A stretch of DNA of 64,000 bases from Stictocephala bisonia (Eukaryota; Arthropoda; Insecta; Hemiptera; Membracidae). Every line of letters starts with the position of its first letter. The stretch's first letter is position 1. The DNA lies in NCBI GenBank assembly GCA_035578905.1, contig JAQJVL010000686.1:62001-126000 (forward strand), read 5' to 3'. The position numbers were made by a program, and so were the translations under genes. Shown piece by piece: positions 48,748 to 60,687 of this stretch. The notes beneath the pieces are model-generated. The model was not told the DNA's origin, did no database searches, and saw only the letters and a list, made by a program, of their open reading frames with translations.

Positions 48748-51335
48748 CATTGACAACTTACTGCGCGGAAATCTCTCAAAACGAATCGAAGTTCCTTCGC
48801 CGGCTCTTGAAAGATACTAATACAGTGCAGCTAATAGATGAACCCACAAGAGTTACTGCATCTTCAGCTACCTTGTTGGATCACATTATAGTGGACAGGT
48901 CGGCTGAAGTCAAGAGGATCGGCGTAATTGAGGCCTCAAGTTTAAAAGACCACAGGGGGTGAAGATATTGGACCACAAGCTAATATATTGTGATATTGAC
49001 TGTAAAAAAGTTAAGAAAGAGGCAAAGCAAATCTCCTACAGAGATCTCTCGAAGCTTGATGTCAATAGTGCAGTGCGTGATATGGCTAACATAGACTGGA
49101 ATAGCATTTTAAATATAAGGGAAGTAGACAAAATTGAAAAGGTATTGACATCAAAGATAAGATATATCTATGATAAACACGCCCACATTGTTTGTGAAAG
49201 AGTTACAAAAAAGAAAGCCCCCTGGAGGACCAATGAAATAAAACAATTAACGAAGATAAAAAACAAACTTCGAAAAAAATACACAAAAACACGGCATCAA
49301 GAAGACTGGGAACTTTATAAGAACACTAGAAACAGACTAAAGAGTTTGATATGGCGTGCGAAAAAGATCTTTTTCTCAGAAAAATTATCCTCAGCCAACA
49401 ACTCAAAAGAATTTTGGAGTATTTTGAAACAATGCAATGTTGTTGGGAGCAGTGATAATTTAAATCCCCCACATGAGTTAAATATTGATGAAATAAACTA
49501 ATATTTTATTGAAATGGGCTCAGGAAATGATGTGGATGAGAATGCTGTAAGTATTTTTAAGAGAACTAGACAGGATGGAATTTTGAACAGTTTTTGCTTT
49601 ACAAAAGTATCTGAAAATGTAATCAAAGGAGCAATGAAATCAATAAAATCAAATGCTGTTGGTTGTGATGACATCTCGATTCAAATGTTGCTAGCTGTGA
49701 GTCCATTTGCCTTAAAGGCCATTACACATCTTATAAATGAATCACTCTGCAGTGGAGTGTTTCCTGAAGCGTGGAAACTGAGCATTGTACGCCCCTTACC
49801 TAAGGTAACAACACCATCAAGTATGCACGATTTAAGACCAATCTCAATCCTACCAGCGATGTCTAAGATTCTTGAAAAGGTTGTAGTGGATCAAATAACA
49901 TTATTCATTGAGACAGAACACATATTGCCAAAACTCCAATCAGGCTTTAGACAGAATCATAGCACATGTACTGCACTTACAAACATGTTTACTGATATAA
50001 TAGATGCTAGGGACAAGGGCAGATACAGCTCCCTTGTCTTATTAGACTACTCAAAAGCTTTTGATTCCATCAACCATGATATGCTACTAGCGAAAATGAA
50101 GTATTACCATTTTAGCGACAAAGTAATTGATTGGATGAGATCTTACTTAGGTGACAGGCTGCAAGTAACAAGGCTTGGGAGTGAGACATCAAGGCCCCTA
50201 GAAAAACAGCGGGGTGTACCTCAAGGTAGTTGTTTGGGACCAATTTTATTCAATTTGTACACAGCTGATTTCACTAAGTGTGTACAACACTGTTCTGTGC
50301 ACCTGTACGCAGATGATTCTCAGCTACACTTATCTTATGACCAAAGCAGTATAAAACCTGCCATTGATCAAATTAACTCTAATTTGGATAAGATCTCTAG
50401 TTGGTCAGTTGTGAACGGTCTCAAACTCAATTTAGACAAGGGTGTGGTTGTCCACGTTGCCCCAAAGAATGTGGTGCAGGGTCTCGGTGAGTCTGGGTTT
50501 GGCGTGTCACTCGATGGCCATCGTCTGACAGTATGTGACAGAGTTAAGACCCTTGGTGTCATTCTAGACAGTGGCCTCACATTCTCTGATCACGTTACCT
50601 ACGCCTCCCAGCGTGCCTTGGGCAAACTGAGGGGGCTATATAGATTTAGAAGCCTGCTACCTGAATCTGCAAAACTACGACTCATGCAGTCTCTCGTATT
50701 ATCAGTATTTTATTATTGCTATCCTGCATACGGTAATAGTATTTCCAAAGAGGATACAGAAAGGATTCAAAAAATCCAAAACTCTGCCGTACGCTTTATT
50801 TTTAACTTAAGGCGGTACGACCACGTTAGTCTTTTCAGGCAGTCTGTAAACCTCCTTCCCATGAAGGCCGTATGCAGGATGCTGACCTGCTGCATGACTC
50901 ACAAAGTTTTAAAGCTCAATGAGCCCCAGTATCTAAGCGAGAGACTCTCATTCCGGGATGAGGTCTCACAGCGCAGCACACGTAACGGAGGAAAACTTCA
51001 TTTTCCAAAGGTTAGGCTTGAAGCTGGGAGGAAAAGCTATACTTATTTCGGCCCGACATTGTACAATGACCTCCCCGATAACTTCAAGCCTTACTCACAT
51101 GAAACATTTAAGGTAAAGCTTAGGGAAATGCTATTAAATGGTGAAATAGTTGATTAGAAGTTGTTAATGTTTAGTTGTCTAGTTATATAATATGTCTCAC
51201 TTGTTGCTTTAGGATTAGTTATTCACTGTTCATGTTAGTTTTATTTTTGACTCGAGTTGCTCTGAAAAGCAGTGTAAAACTGAGAAACGCTTATGTAAAT
51301 AAAGGCATTTTTGTTTATTTATTTATTATTTAAAA
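48748..51335 (+). mobile_element. CR1/L2-like LINE, 5'-truncated, nearly intact ORF2
   Basis: A plus-strand non-LTR retrotransposon that starts within the end of the endonuclease domain. It keeps the whole RT and C-terminal region and finishes with a roughly 170-bp 3' UTR, an AATAAA at about 51299 and a TTTATTTATTTATT simple-repeat end. CR1/L2-type elements characteristically end in short simple repeats instead of poly-A. Clear target-site duplications were not found. The coding damage is small for this window (one frameshift and one stop), so it is among the younger elements here. Confidence 0.88.
48750..51157 (+). pseudogene. LINE ORF2 (endonuclease end + reverse transcriptase)
   Basis: Residual endonuclease: IDEPTRVTASSATLLDHIIV, then the DHKLIYCDID block near 48,968. 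A frameshift with a small insertion separates them at about 48,945-48,965. The linker AWRTNEIKQ-like PWRTNEIKQLTKIKNKLRKK follows. A TAA at 49499-49501 interrupts LNIDEIN*YFIEMGSG and looks like a mutated Gln codon; the frame is the same on both sides. RT motifs in order: AVGCDDISIQML, DLRPISILPAMSKILEKV, LQSGFRQNHSTCTALTNM, LDYSKAFDSINHDML (motif A), RGVPQGSCLGPILFNLY (motif B) and LYADDSQLHL (motif C, YADD codons 50306-50317). The C-terminal tail has RKSYTYFGPTLYNDLPD, as in CR1/L2-group proteins. All catalytic Asp residues are kept. The ORF ends at 51157. No RNase H domain is present. Confidence 0.92.
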
Positions 51336-51339
51336 CGGC

Positions 51340-51820
51340 ACCAATCGACTTATGAATTCTCTGTTTTTGTGGCTAATTTTTTGTTTATTTGTATATCAAT
51401 AAATAACTTATTAGCTAAACTTTTATTAAAGGCATAAATGATGCCTCGACTCACTTGAGAGAAAACACTCAAACAAGGTTACACGAGCAAACTTTTTGTA
51501 AAATTTCCAATGCAGCTTAAACAATAAAATTTATTTTGTTTAAGTATTTTATTCCCTACAGACTGATATTTGGTACGACTTATTCTGTCTTCTGGTTGTA
51601 CTTCAAGCATTCGACAATCATCGGCCTTTTCATCACTCCCGACCTCCACCGGGTGGAAATTGAGCAGAAGTCTGTTTTTTCACAATTTCCTATGTTTGTA
51701 AAATGCATAACAAAATTACTAAAATTCTGAAATGTATAGATGAGGACATTTTGCGTCGATTGGTACCAAAGGTGTCATGTTTGCTAGATGATAAACATAT
51801 GTTTTATTGGTTTTAATGTA
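51340..51820. other. Unidentified stretch after the LINE
   Basis: A G+C-richer segment at 51,590-51,670 lies within a plus frame of 64 codons (51536-51730) that has no motif I recognise. Confidence 0.35.
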
Positions 51821-51950
51821 GGAGAGTAAATTATGCTCCACCCCACGATTCTGGGTGGCATTGTGAGGAGCATAAATTATGCTCCATCTCACGATCCTGG
51901 GTGGCATTGTGAGGAGCATAAATTATGCTCTATCTCACGATACTGTGTTA
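51821..51950 (+). repeat. 46-bp tandem repeat containing short palindromes (x2.7)
   Basis: AAATTATGCTC starts units at 51828, 51874 and 51920, a 46-bp period. The unit junctions contain GGAGCATA-AAT-TATGCTCC, an 8-bp-arm palindrome with a 3-base centre. Confidence 0.9.
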
Positions 51951-52267
51951 AAGTATAAATTTAAATAAAGTAAATATATTAATATAAGTGAATAGACGTA
52001 AAAGAAGTTATTGGTTGCCAAAGTATTATACAAGAGGCAAATATAATTATAACTCGTGTTAAAAATCATACAAATCGGCTGTATTTTAATATTAAAAAGA
52101 ATATAAACAAAACATATTTGTGAGGTCTCAGATAATGGCAACATTGCAGTTGAAAGGTCTCGCTTGAGAAAGTTTTCAATATATATCTGGCATTGTATTT
52201 ATTTTGTATCACAAAATCTTAAAACTTTAACCACAGGTTAATTTTTTTATATTTTCTGTAGTCATCG

Positions 52268-53084
52268 TGTCAGTAATTTTTGACTTACTATAAACATTTC
52301 ATTGGTGCCATGTCATTCGTATAAGACTGACTATAAACATTCCATCGATGCCATGTCAGTCGTATAAGACCGACAGTGATGTGCCGACTTACACCAGGCG
52401 ACTAGACGATAGATTTCTCGCTCACACCGCACTATCTATCGGAAGTTATACTAACCTGACTAATACGTAATTTATACTGATTGGCTCGTCTAAATGTAAA
52501 AATATGACTATACTATCAGGTGATGTCAGTCGTATTTGACTGACACGGTGTGAGAAAGTTATTTTTCCCTCTGTGAAGCCATGTTAGTTTTTTTCGACTG
52601 TCACTAAACAATCACCTGTCTAGTAAGTCGTTGCACTCACATTTGAATTAGTGCTCGATATATCCTGATGAGCTTACTATGTGCCATTTTTGTTATCTGG
52701 TGGCTCATGATTAAGCTTAAATGGAAATATCAACTTTTATTACTAATTTTTGTTTGAATTTAAACATTTTTTCACATAATTTCTTATTACATTTGTCAGT
52801 TTCTATTGTTGCATATTAACGTATAGTCACTTATCTTTAAAAAAGTGTTTTTATTTATCCTTTTAAACTTCAATAAGGGCAATTTAAAATTGAAATTTAA
52901 AACCCTTAATGTCAGTCATATTTGACTGACATGGCATAAGATGCAAGTTTGCTGTCAGTCAAATATGTCTGACAAAATGAAAGATTGTGTACTCAACTAA
53001 AATAGCCTGGTGTGTGTTGGGAGATAGCAAATGTTCAGCTGGGGTTGGGGGAGTGGAGTCACTGTCAGTCATATTTGACTGACA
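52268..53084. repeat. Cluster of eight 22-bp palindromes (TGTCAGTC...GACTGACA)
   Basis: Copies are at 52268, 52311, 52354, 52524, 52582, 52910, 52953 and 53063. The best (52910-52931 and 53063-53084) have perfect 9-bp arms TGTCAGTCA/TGACTGACA around TATT. The one at 52524-52545 has 8-bp arms. The others carry 1-5 mismatches. The 52311 and 52354 copies lie in a local 43-bp tandem duplication. The intervening sequence is ordinary AT-rich DNA. No gene was recognised. The cluster could be binding sites or subterminal repeats of a DNA transposon. Confidence 0.85.
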
Positions 53085-53089
53085 TGGTG

Positions 53090-54835
53090 GTTAAAGCATT
53101 AAACAACCAACACATATATATCTTTAGTTTAAACTGTCACCCAGGAGGTTTTATGAAAGATATGCCTATTCCCTTTTGTAATGTAGTTTTTTCACAGTTA
53201 TTATTGAGGAAATGACATGCAAACAATTCAGATTTCACTTCATTCATATGTATTTATAAAACGTTATATTGTGCCTTTGTTTAATTATATTGTAGTGAAT
53301 AACTTACATATTTAATAAACGCCTAAAACGTCCTCTTAAAACGTTAATCCCACTGTCATCTGTCTTCTTATTACTTTCAATAATACTTTTACATGTTTAT
53401 TAATATTTTCTGCACTAACTGACCAGTGCTTGAAAAAGTGGCAAAAACAATACTGAAATACTAATCACCAACTACGTTATTAATGCAGATAATTAGCAAA
53501 CAAAGGGGTGTAAACTAATTATGTTATTAAAAGAATATTTTTTGTTTATCGGAATTACTATTTATAAAATTATTATATTTAATTTGAAAATGAGGTAAAC
53601 AATGATTGCACAAGAGTATAAGTAATTTGTTGTTTTAATCAACACAGTCGTGTAGTCAATTTACAATAGTCCAACTAATTATGGTGACATATCATAAATA
53701 TTTTGTATCAAACAGTTAAATTAATGCGTTTCAAAATCTTTTATCTTATAACTAGGCTTTGAATAGTAAAATTATTTTAGTTAAAATATAAAAAGTCACC
53801 AATAAAATCACTTTTAGATATCGTTCTACTACAGTGAAATATATTCTGGACTGATGGAAAGAGAGTTCTAAACATCTATTAGTATAATTGGGTTCAACAG
53901 AATGTGATGTCCTTAGCCCACGTGGGGGTTTCAGCAGTGGAGGGAAACCATTCTACCACCTTTGAGTGTTAAACTTCCAAAATAGTGTTTATTTAAAAAC
54001 AAAACATAAATGAACTGCACAAGTTTGCTTAATTGCTATTTATTTTTTGAATTATTATTGATATCGGTATTAGTATTAGTTATTTCAATACGAAACACTG
54101 TTTAATTTTATCGTTCTATTCTTGATTCGTTGGTGTTAATCAAACCAACCAGTGGTCACTGCTAGTAATGATGTAGTGGGCGGGGCTGGCTACTACATTG
54201 CCAATCCCACAGGCTACTGTCTTTCTGGTTATTATTAAAAGTAATTACACAGGTTTGTACTACACAGTTGCATTTAGTAGGTCACTTCCTAGATACAATT
54301 GTTAAGAGAAATGTAAATTATTTATACGCTATTCTATCAATTATTTTAGGTAATATTAGTAACGAGAACTATGGAAATTAGTTTTTACAATAGTAATAAA
54401 TCCCGTATACAACTAGATCTTCCTTCTATAGGTTTTTATCTAGAAATAGCTACTTTTTTTAAATATTAGTAGCATTCTTATTCAGTGTCCAATCGCTTAA
54501 AAACCTTTATGGAGAATGTTACAGCTCGTGTACAAACACATATTTTAGCGCTCTCACATTGCCATAGGTTTAATATATTTTGTAATTAATACTATTTTAA
54601 TGACTTTTCAATGTTAATGAAATAATTACTCCACATGTTTGAGTAGCAAACGCTCCTCTTAAAGGATTGTGCACCATTAAATGTTTTATTTGTAGGTTTG
54701 GATTCGTCTCTCTGATATTCTTCTAAGATTTATGTCAGGATATTAAGTAGCATAAATTATAGTAGATATCTATTTATTTTGGGCCAATTAAGTGTAATGT
54801 TAAAGAAGTTATTTCTTAAATCATTTAACTTGGGG
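53090..54835. other. AT-rich stretch, no recognised gene
   Basis: A G+C-richer patch at 54,170-54,220 has TGTAGT/ACTACA arms around GGGCGGGGCTGGCT. Otherwise nothing was identified. Confidence 0.4.
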
Positions 54836-54839
54836 CTTA

Positions 54840-54950
54840 AATACCTACATAACACTTAACCTGGGGATTAACGGCTTAAGGGCGACTTCCCAACCACCTC
54901 CAGTGACGGGATCGCTCAACGGTCACCCATTTAAGAAACAGCCATGATCA
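54840..54950 (-). repeat. 5S-like SINE copy
   Basis: On the minus strand: CATGGCTGTTTCTTAAATGG then GTGACCGTTGAGCGATCCCG (5S-like box C region). The family tail follows: CTGGAGGTGGTTGGGAAGTC, CCCTTAAGCCGTTAATCCCC and AGGTTAAGTGTTATG. It has the same order as the 16.9-kb copy. Confidence 0.6.
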
Positions 54951-54954
54951 ATGT

Positions 54955-55360
54955 AGCTTTACACTGATAATATTTGGTTATTATATTAAATGGGATTAAC
55001 TTATTATATTATAATAATAAGAATGATTGTAATTCTAAGATAAATTTTAATACTTTGTTTTAGGAAATATAGAGAATATGAAACACCCAATAGTATTGAT
55101 AGACTAAGGTATCTCAGCTGATGCCAGTATAGAGATACCAATCAACAATCATAGCTTATTGAAACTTAACAAATTCATAAGTGGGAAAGTATTGTTGGTT
55201 GAAATTCATTCTCAATATTGTCTATCCTTCTAGTGTGAGTAGAGTATAGTGAACGAGTTATGGTTAACCAAATAACAATAAAAAAAAAAAAAAGTATATA
55301 TATATAGTTTTATATATATATATATATAATGCTACGTAGGCTACTGTACTGTTTGTGTAT
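54955..55360. other. AT-rich spacer with AT microsatellite
   Basis: It includes poly-A and an interrupted (AT)n tract at about 55,294-55,328, just upstream of the 28-bp minisatellite. Confidence 0.7.
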
Positions 55361-55363
55361 GGA

Positions 55364-58300
55364 TGTATAGGTGGGCGGGTGAGTCAATACCACTTTGCTT
55401 GTATGCGTGTGCTTCAATGCCACTGTACGTGTATGGGTGGGCCAATACTACTGTACGTGTGTGGGTGGGTCAATACTACTGTACGTGTGTGAGTGGGTCT
55501 ATACTACTGTACGTGTGTGGGTGTATCAATACTACTGTACGTGTGTGGGTGGGTCAATACCACTGTACGTGTGTGGGTGAGTCAATACCACTGTACTTGT
55601 GTGGGTGGGTTAATATCACTGTACGTATGTGGGTGGGTCAATGCTACTGTACGTGTTTGAGTGGGTCAATACTACTGTACGTGTATGGGTGGGTCAATAA
55701 TAATGAGCGTGTGTGGGTGGGTCAATACTACTGTACGTGTAAGGGTGGGTCAATACTACTGAACGTGTGTGGATGGGCCAATACTACTGTACGTGTGTGG
55801 GTGGGTCAATACTACTGTACGTGTGTGGTTGCGTCAATACCACTGTACGTGTGTGGGTGGGTCAATAATACTGTACGTGTGTGGGAGGACTAATACCACT
55901 GTACGTGTGTGGGTGGGTCAATACTACTGTACGTGTATGGGTGGGTCAATACTACTGTACGTGTGTAGGTGGGTCAATACTGCTATACATGTGTGGGTGG
56001 GTCAGTACCACTGTAGGTGTGTGGATGGGTTAATACCACTGTACTTGTGTAGGTGGACCAATACTCCTGTACGTGTGTGGGTGGGTCAATACTACTGTAC
56101 GTGTTTGAGTGGGCCAATACTACTGTATGTGCATTAGTGTATCAATACTACAGTATGTGTGTGGGTGGGTCAATACTACTGAACGTGAGTGGGTGGGTCA
56201 ATACTACTGTATGTGTGTGGGTGTATCAATACTACTGTACGTGTGTGGGTGGGTCAATACCACTGTACGTGTGTGGGTGGGTCAATATCACTGTACGTAT
56301 GTGGGTGGGGCAATACTACTGTACGTGTTGAGTGGGTCAATACAACTGTACGTGTATGGGTGGGTCAATACTACTGAGCATGTGTAAGTGGGTTAATACT
56401 ACTGTACGTGTGTGGGTGGGTCTATACTACTGTATGTGTGTGGGTGTATCAATACTACTGTACGTGTGTGGGTGGGTCAATACTACTGTACGTGTGTGGG
56501 TGGGTCAATACTTCCGTACGCGAGTGGTTGGGTCAATGCTACTGTACGTGTGTGGGTGGGTCAATACTACTGAGCGTGTGTGGGTGGGTCAATACTACTG
56601 TACGTGTCTGGGTGGGTCAATACTACTGTCGTGTGTGGGCGGACCAATACTACTGTACGTATGTAAGTGGGTCAATACTACTGTATGTGTGTGGGTGGGT
56701 CAATACTACTGTACGTGTGTGGGTGGGTTAATACTACTGTACGTGTTTGAGTGGGTCAATATTACTGAGCGTGTGTGGGTGGGTCAATACCACTATACGT
56801 GTGTGGATGGGTCAATACTACTGTACGTGAATGGGTGGGGCAATACCACTGTACGTGTGTGGGTGGGTCAATACTACTGTATGTGTGTGGGTAGGTCAAT
56901 ACTACTGTACGTGTTTGGGTTGGTCAATACTACTGTATTTGTGTAGGTGGGTCAATACTACTGTACGTGTGTAGGTAGGTCAATACTACTGTACATGTGT
57001 GGGTGGGTCAATACTACTGTACGTGTATGGGTGGGTCAATAATAATGAGCGTGTGTGGGTGGGTCAATACTACTGTACGTGTGAGGGTGGGTCAATACTA
57101 CTGTACGTGTGTGGGTGGGGCAATACTACTGTACGTGTTTGAGTTGGTCAATATTACTGAGCGTGTGTGGATGGGCCAATACTACTGTACGTGTGTGGGT
57201 TGGTCAATACTACTGTACGTGTGTGGTTGCGTCAATACCACTGTACGTGTGTGGGTGGGTCAATACTACTGTACGTGTGTAGGTGGGTCAATACAACTGT
57301 ATTGACCCACCCACACATGTACAGTAGTATTGACCTACTGTACATGTGTGGGTGGGTCAGTACCACTGTAGGTGTGTGGATGGGTTAATACCACTTTACT
57401 TGTGTAGGTGGATCAATACTACTGTACTCGTGAAGGTGGGTCAATACTACTGTACGTGTGTGGTAAATACACACGTATTTATAAACGTATGGTATTGACC
57501 ATACCACAGTAGGTGTGTGGATGGGTTAATACCACTGTACTTGTGTAGGTGGATCAATACTCCTGTACGTGTGTGGGTGGGTCAATACTACTGTTCGTGT
57601 TTGAGTAGGCCAATACTACTGTATGTGCATTAGTGTATCAATACTACAGTACGTGTTTGGGTTGGTCAATACTACTGTACTTGTGTAGGTGGGTCAATAC
57701 TACTGTACGTGTGTAGGTAGGTCAATAATACTGTACATGTGTGGGTGGGTCAATACTACTGTACGTGTGTGGTTGCGTCAATACTACTGTACGTGTATGG
57801 GTGGGTCAATAATAATGAGCGTGTGTGGGTGGGTCAATACTACTGTACGTGTGTGGGTGGGGCAATACTACTGTACGTGTTTGAGTTGGTCAATATTACT
57901 GAGCGTGTGTGGATGGGCCAATACTACTGTACGTGTGTGGGTTGGTCAATACTACTGTACGTGTGTGGTTGCGTCAATACCACTGTACGTGTGTGGGTGG
58001 GTCAATACTACTGTACGTGTGTAGGTGGGTCAATACTGCTATACATGTGTGGGTGGGTCAGTACCATTGTAGGTGTGTGGATGGGTTAATACCACTGTAC
58101 TTGTGTAGGTGGATCAATATTCCTGTACGTGTGTGGGTGGGTCAATACTACTGTACGTGTTTGAGTGGGCCAATACTACTGTATGTGCATTAGTGTATCA
58201 ATACTACAGTACGTGTGTGGGTGGGTCAATACTACTGTACGTGTGTGGGTGGGTCAATACTACTGTATGTGTGTGGGTGTATCAATACTACTGTACGTGT

Positions 58301-59340
58301 GTGGGTGGGTCAATACCACTGTACGTGTGTAGGTGGGTCAATATCACTGTACGTATGTGGGTGGGGCAATACTACCGAGCATGTGTGAGTTGGTCAATAC
58401 TACTGTACGTGTGTGGGTGGGTCTATACTACTGTATGTGTGTGGGTGTATCAATACTACTGTACGTGGGTGGGTGGGTCAACACCACTGTACGTGTGTGG
58501 GTAGGTCAATATCACTGTACGTATGTGGGTGGGGCAATACTACTGTACGTGTTTGAGTGGGTCAATACTACTGAGCGTGTGTGGGTGGGTCAATACTACT
58601 GTACGTGTCTGGGTGGGTCAATACTACTGTCGTGTGTGGGCGGACCAATACTACTGTACGTATGTGAGTGGGTCAATACTACTGTATGTGTGTGGGTGGG
58701 TCAATACTACTGTACGTGTGTGGGTGGGGCAATACTACTGTACGTCTTTGAGTGGGTCAATATTACTGAGCGTGTGTGGGTGGGTCAATACTATTGTACG
58801 TGTCTGAGTGGGTCAATACTAATGTACGTGTGTGGGTGGGTCAATACTACTGTACGTGTGTAGTTGGGTCAATAATTCCGTACGTGTGTGGGTGGGTCAA
58901 TGCTACTGTACGTGTGTGGGTGGGTCAATACTACTGAGCGTGTGTGGGTGGGTCAATACTACTGTACGTGTCTGGGTGGGTCAATACTACTGTCGTGTGT
59001 GGGCGGACCAATACTACTGTACGTATGTAAGTGGGTCAATACTACTGTATGTGTGTGGGTGGGTCAATACTACTGTACGTGTGTGGGTGGGTCAATACTA
59101 CTGTATGTGTGTAGGTGGGTCAATACTACTGTACGTGTGTGGGTGGGTCAATACTACTGTACGGGTGTGGGTGGGTCAATACTACTGTACGTGTGTGGGT
59201 GGGGCAATACTACTGTACGTGTGAGTCAATACTACTGTACGTGTGTGGGTGGGTCAATACTACTGTACGTGTGTAGGTGGGTCAATACTCTGTACGTGTG
59301 TGGGTTGTCCATACCACTGTACGTGTTTGGGCGGGCGGTT
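55364..59340 (+). repeat. 28-bp minisatellite, ~4 kb (~140 units)
   Basis: The consensus unit is close to GTGGGTGGGTCAATACTACT plus GTACGTGT. The period is 28 bp with occasional 26-bp units (CTGTCGTGTGTGGGCGGACC at 56.63, 58.63 and 58.99 kb) and one 25-bp unit near 56,325. As 28 is not a multiple of three and units lack plus-strand stops, all three frames are open and encode the same 28-residue Cys/Tyr/Val/Gly cycle. The resulting frames (up to about 200 codons) are not genes. Blocks of many units recur as larger duplications: 55.98-56.15 kb is repeated at 58.03-58.21 kb and partly at 57.34-57.65 kb. Edge units are degenerate and both ends carry GGGCGGG. Confidence 0.97.
57303..57359. repeat. 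Perfect 22-bp-stem inverted repeat inside the minisatellite
   Basis: 57303-57324 (TGACCCACCCACACATGTAC plus AG) is the exact reverse complement of 57338-57359, with a 13-base loop. It is a short inverted block of the same array, and the only clear reverse-orientation units. Confidence 0.95.
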
Positions 59341-59601
59341 GGAACTAGAAGTGAGTAGTGTATGTATAAGTATACTATTCATAAACTGTATACTTTTTAG
59401 AATTAATTATGTAATTACTTTTAGTAACTTATTTGTAATAGCTTTAAAAACACTACCTTTTTATAAAGAAGCCTCAATCGTAACATTTAATGTTGTATTT
59501 AATTAAAATAATGATACCGTTAATAATAGTGTTTAGTAAAATACATTTATGTATGTGTTAAATAATGATGTCTCTCTACTATAAAATTCAACATCTTACA
59601 A

Positions 59602-59972
59602 TTTCCTAGAAATAAAATAGTTACATGTGATACATCATTCATACTACTTTGTTAGTCCTACTGTTTCCTGGAAATAAAATAGTTACATGTGATACATTAT
59701 TCAAACTACTTTGTTAGTCCTACTGTTTCCTAAAAATAAAATAGTTACATGTGATACATCATTCATACTACTTTGTTAGTCCTACTGTTTCCTGGAAATA
59801 AAATAGTTACATGTGATACATCATTCAAACTACTTTGTTAGTCCTACTGTTTCCTGGAAATAAAATAGTTACATGTGATACATCATTCAAACTACTTTGT
59901 TAGTCCTACTGTTTCCTGGAAATAAAATAGTTACATGTGATACATCATTCAAACTACTTTGTTAGTCCTACA
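59602..59972 (+). repeat. 62-bp tandem array x 6
   Basis: TTTCCTGGAAATAAAATAG-type units start at 59602, 59664, 59726, 59788, 59850 and 59912, exactly 62 bp apart. They differ only at a few positions (CTAGAA/CTGGAA/CTAAAA and ATTCATAC/ATTCAAAC). Confidence 0.96.
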
Positions 59973-59974
59973 AT

Positions 59975-60592
59975 TCAACTAACTTTTAATATATTTAAAC
60001 TATTTAATTACATTGTCATTTGATAGTAATAACTATAGACTTAATTTTATTCTAAATTAGTAGAAATCCTTATTAGTCATATATATTTTAAAAAATGTAT
60101 TTTTTAAATATATTAGTATTTATTACAAAAATTAGTAATTTAATTTAAAATGTATATAGCTTTTCTTATAGAAGGTTTTAATTGACTACTTCTTACAAGT
60201 GTTTTTTTAATTGGGTTTCGCCAATCATAGAACCTTTTCAGAGTACTTCCTCTCTAGATGAGCGTCAAGAGGGCAGGAGTGTCTGAAGGTTTCACGACCT
60301 TAAAATCAATTAATTTAAACTTATTATTATTACATATCTGTTCAAATTGTAATAGTAATCGTTGAGTTTATTTATTTGCATGACATCGCTTAGAAGAAAT
60401 TTTCTCTAATTGAATATTTATTCCTAAACCATAGCAAGATCACATAGGGATTCCTGCACAGTTAAATAAAGATTAAAGAAATCCCCTTGATGGCAGAAAT
60501 TTAAATGCTGACCAGTATTTATATAATAATTAATTTATAATCAGAATATACTTTATTTAAATAAACAAAAACATAATCTTGAATTTAATTAC

Positions 60593-60687
<95 letters not shown>

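Noticed and set aside
50368..50580. Minus-strand 70-codon frame
   Set aside because: Antisense shadow of the LINE reverse transcriptase.
55363..59358. Many Cys/Tyr/Val-rich open frames of 60-204 codons
   Set aside because: They are produced by the 28-bp minisatellite in all three registers, not by coding selection.
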